Shown here: positions 61,322 to 64,000 of the stretch, one piece after another
How the letters are laid out: each line of letters opens with the position of its first letter
Position numbering within the stretch: position 1 is the stretch's first letter
Assembly (NCBI RefSeq): GCF_017591435.1
Contig: NC_059304.1
Coordinates: 26,606,248-26,670,247, forward strand
Length of the DNA stretch: 64,000 nt
Source: Portunus trituberculatus
Lineage: Eukaryota > Arthropoda > Malacostraca > Decapoda > Portunidae
Reading direction: 5' to 3'
Notes under the pieces: model-generated
Seen by the model: only the letters and a program-made list of their open reading frames with translations
Told to the model about the DNA's origin: nothing
Databases searched by the model: none
Position numbers and translations under genes: made by a program

Positions 61322-62480
61322 CCCTAGGCAGCAAGGTGATCACGAAGCACAACACGGTGGGAGTGGAAGCGGGGGCAATATAAGAGGAAGTGTTCGATGG
61401 TTTCCTCGACCGTCCTGCACCAGGGGCAGTAGGAGTCCGGTGATAAACCAAGGCGATGCAGGTGTGCTGTGAGTCTTGTGTGGCCCAGACGGAGGCGGGT
61501 GAGTGCTACATCTAGGATGCGGGACTGTTTCCTGACCCAAGGCTGTGGAGATGAGTCGCTACGGTAAAGGCCCATAGAGGTGACTCGGAGTGCGTTGTTG
61601 AGTGAAGAGTCCCAGGATGAGTGGCAGAGGCGAGATATGAGCCGTTTGGCAGAATGAAGCTGGAGGGTAGGGGGTAATGTTTACATGGGTTAAGGCCATC
61701 TTGGCAGCAGCATCCACCACCTCATTCCCCCGGATGCCGCTGTGGGAAGGCACCCACTGGAAGGTGATATCCCAGCCAGTGTTCAGGAGATGGAGGAAGG
61801 TGTTCTGGATGGAGTGGACGAGGGTTGTGGCGGAGGATGGCTGCCGGGACAGGAGGAGAGAGAGATGAGCGGGAGTCGGTGTAAATTACCACCATGGACT
61901 TCGGGTGAGAGGTGCGGAGGTAGATGAGGGCCTGGAGAAGGGCAAAGAGCTCCGTGGTAAGGACATCTGTGTACTCAGGAAGCCTCCATGTCTTACAGAT
62001 AGCTGTACTGGCGTCATATATAGCTGCTGCCGAGGAGGGCAGGGAAGCATCTCTGGAGCCGTCCGTGTAGATCTTGAGGTGGTGGTGATAAATGGACCGG
62101 TCCAGCTGTTGGAAGTGGGCTGCTGCTAATCCACTCACAGATGGTTTGGGAGGAAGCCCAGGAACGTGGAGAGCAAAATTATGGGTGACGTCCAGCCATG
62201 AAGGAAAAGGTGAGTAGGGGTTGACAGGCTGTGGAGGTGGTGGTGGTAAGTGGAGAATGGTTAGGCTGAGCAGGGCACGCACTATTAGTGGCTGACGGGC
62301 AGCGGGGAGCCATACAGGAGCTTGCTGATCCACCCCTGAGTTGGAGTGGAGGGTAGAGAGGGGTGGGAAGCAGGCAGGCCCAGTATCCTGTAGTATTGTT
62401 GGCACAAGGTCATCCGTCTGTGGGTGGACAGTGGAGGAATACCACTCTCTGCTTGTAGAGAAACAACTGGGAGGATCTCA
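61322..62480 (-). pseudogene. Family-3 ORF2, RNase H and zinc finger part
   Basis: RNase H begins IYTDGSRDASLPSSAAAIYD (near 62,080), with TTELFALLQALIYL and VVIYTDSRSSL giving the second and third acidic positions. A CT-run change near 61,860 shifts the frame just after TDSRSSL. The end PSHSGIRGNEVVDAAAKMA and the finger CPWCRTVEETIEHFLLYC lie in two further frames, because bases were lost in G-runs near 61,670. A TAG near 61,326 is shared with unit 1. RNase H would remove element RNA after reverse transcription. This copy is inactive. Confidence 0.85.
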
Positions 62481-64000
62481 TGGCCCCATAGAGATCCTCA
62501 AGGCAGCGTTCTGAATGGGGTCAAGCTTGAGGAGGTTGGAGTAGGCAGCTGACCCATAGAAGCAGCTGGCATACTGCATTTTGGCCCTGATGGTGGTCTT
62601 ATAGTAGTGGAGGAGCAGGTCACGACTGGCTCCCCAGCGGATGCCAGCTATTCGCTTCATCACATCCAGGCGTTTGTTGCAGGAGGTGCGGAGATAACTG
62701 ATGTGATTTACCCAGGAGAGGCGAGGGCCATCCAGCCGCAGTCCGAGGAGGGTGTGTGAGGTTGAGTATGGAACAGCCTCCCCACTTAAGTTGACGGTAG
62801 GTGGAGTTTAAAGCTATTTCATGGTAAAACACATGAGAGAGCTCTTTGAGGCACTGACTTGTAGCCGCCAGGTTGTCATCCATGCACTCAAGGCGGTGGC
62901 AGCCTCCTGCAGGTGGTCCTGAACCTCGGAAAGTGTGAGTGCTTGACTGACGATGGTAATGTCATCAGCATAGAGGAGAAGGTGAGAGTGGGTAGGAACC
63001 TGTAGGTCAGAGAGAAGAACTTTGAACAGCAGGGGGCTAAGAATAGATCCCTGAGGTACGCCACGATAAATTCCTTCGGAAGGTGACAGTGATGCACCAA
63101 CAGCCACTTGGAATGAGCGACCGGTGAGGAAGTCGCACACCCAGGCAAGGGTGGTCCTAGTGATGCCCATGAGTGCCAGCTTGTACAGGATGCCCTCATG
63201 TGGTGCCGAATCAAATGCTCCCTCCAGGTCAAGGAAGAGGGCCGTCATGACTTGACGCTGGCGGTAAGTGTCACAGATGTGATACTCAATTTGCCCCAGC
63301 ACATCCAGGGTACTCCGGTGAGGGCGGAAGCCACATTGCTCCTCTGCTAGCTTGTTCTTAGCTTCTAACCACCAGGTGAGGCGGGTGTTGACTAACCTCT
63401 CCAGCAGCTTCCCAATGCAGGAGAGGAGGCTGATGGGCCTGTATGCTGAAGGGAGTGTAGGGTCCTTTCCAGGCTTGTGGATGGGGATGAGGATGGCGGG
63501 TTTCCAGGTGGATGGAAACTGCCCCGATTGCCAGCTGCTGTTGTATAGTTGAAGGAGGCAGGCACGTAGGGGTGGGGTGAGGTGGCGGATGAAGTCGTAT
63601 GGGACTTTATCAAGGCCTGGCGCCTTACCGGGTTTTAATGTAGCTAAGGCTGAGGAGAGTTCATGAGGCTTGAATGGTTGAGCAAGGGATGGGAGAGCTG
63701 GAGAGGAGACGGCAGTTTCAATAACTGAAGTAAGGGTTGGAGGCGGACGAAGAGGAGGAGGTAAACCAATCTTGAGGTGGAAGTGTTCTGACAAGATTTT
63801 TGCTTTTTCAGGGTCAGCCAGTGGGGTAGAATCATCATCAGAAAATGGGATGTTCTGAGATACCAACTTGCCCTCCATGGAGCGGAGAAAGGACATGGTA
63901 CTCTTGGGAGAGGAGCGGAAGGAGAGAGTGGAGCAGTGCAGGTCCCATGCATTTCGCTTTGCCTTGAGGATGGTCTTGGCACAGATGGCGTCCAGGCGGC
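62481..64000 (-). pseudogene. Family-3 ORF2, reverse transcriptase part
   Basis: The frame is open from the window end to 62,814 and contains LKPGKAPGLDKVPYDFI, YRPISLLSCIGKLLERL, CGFRPHRSTLDVL, ALFLDLEGAFDS, GVPQGSILSPLLF and LLLYADDITIV, a complete RT motif set. Stops TAG and TAA follow near 62,814 and 62,808. The thumb region continues in the same frame (MKRIAGIRWGASRDLLLHYY) to a TGA near 62,478. The upstream endonuclease is outside the window. Confidence 0.88.

Larger units (their letters stand above)
61125..64000 (-). mobile_element. Family-3 non-LTR retrotransposon J, running off the window
   Basis: The 3' end is a (CAA)n tail at 61,125-61,143. On the minus strand the element extends through the finger, RNase H and RT and is still in the RT region at the window end. 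RT with YADD, RNase H after RT and a C-terminal C-X2-C-X8-H-X4-C finger place it near the I/LOA/R1 groups. Confidence 0.88.

Overview
This window is a eukaryotic repeat island made almost entirely of transposable elements, most of them broken, with no host gene I can support. Several features suggest an arthropod, most likely a decapod crustacean: I-like and Jockey-like non-LTR retrotransposons, a DIRS-type tyrosine-recombinase retrotransposon, a two-gene PIF/Harbinger element with introns, a CsRn1-like Ty3/gypsy element, tRNA-derived SINEs with AC-rich tails, and long AT, GT and CT microsatellites. That assignment comes from recognising the families, not from a database search.

Layout: 1-18.56 kb holds four copies (A +, B -, C -, E +) of one non-LTR family, called family 1 here. 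Its layout is 5' UTR, gag-like ORF1 with three zinc knuckles, then ORF2 with APE endonuclease, RT (YVDD), RNase H and a C-terminal zinc finger. Its 3' end carries a GGCGCC stem-loop and an (ATCC)n-like tail. Between A and B lie a fragment of an SGNH-type ORF1 and a 21-bp minisatellite. A small hAT-like MITE sits inside B.

18.56-39.6 kb is a set of nested insertions. A family-2 (Jockey-like) element, F, is split at 22,655/38,677. The insert is a short palindromic DIRS-like element followed directly by a DIRS retrotransposon (22,961-38,672, minus strand). The DIRS element is itself split by a full-length family-1 copy D (14-bp target duplication) and by a Harbinger transposon (3-bp target duplication) in its gag gene. 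Taking these insertions out restores a DIRS order of gag, RT/RNase H/MT-like region, YR between inverted terminal repeats.

39.8-53.3 kb holds K, a 5' fragment of a relative of family 2 with a long leader. It is followed by a second family-2 copy G, interrupted by a Ty3/gypsy element whose 1,045-codon pol frame is open throughout. G carries the same palindromic insertion at the same base as F, then a 59-bp DIRS stub, then another family-2 3' half (H). 53.19-61.86 kb is a direct tandem duplication of about 4.34 kb. Each unit has three tRNA-derived SINEs, microsatellites and the 3' ends of two copies of a third non-LTR family (RT-RNase H, CAA tails). The last copy runs off the window at 64,000.

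Almost every reading frame carries stops or frameshifts. The exceptions are gypsy pol and, in parts, D ORF1 and the RNase H/C-terminal parts of C and D. The most unusual features are the AATT-flanked palindromic DIRS derivatives, and a near-perfect hairpin kept inside the coding sequence of all five family-1 copies.
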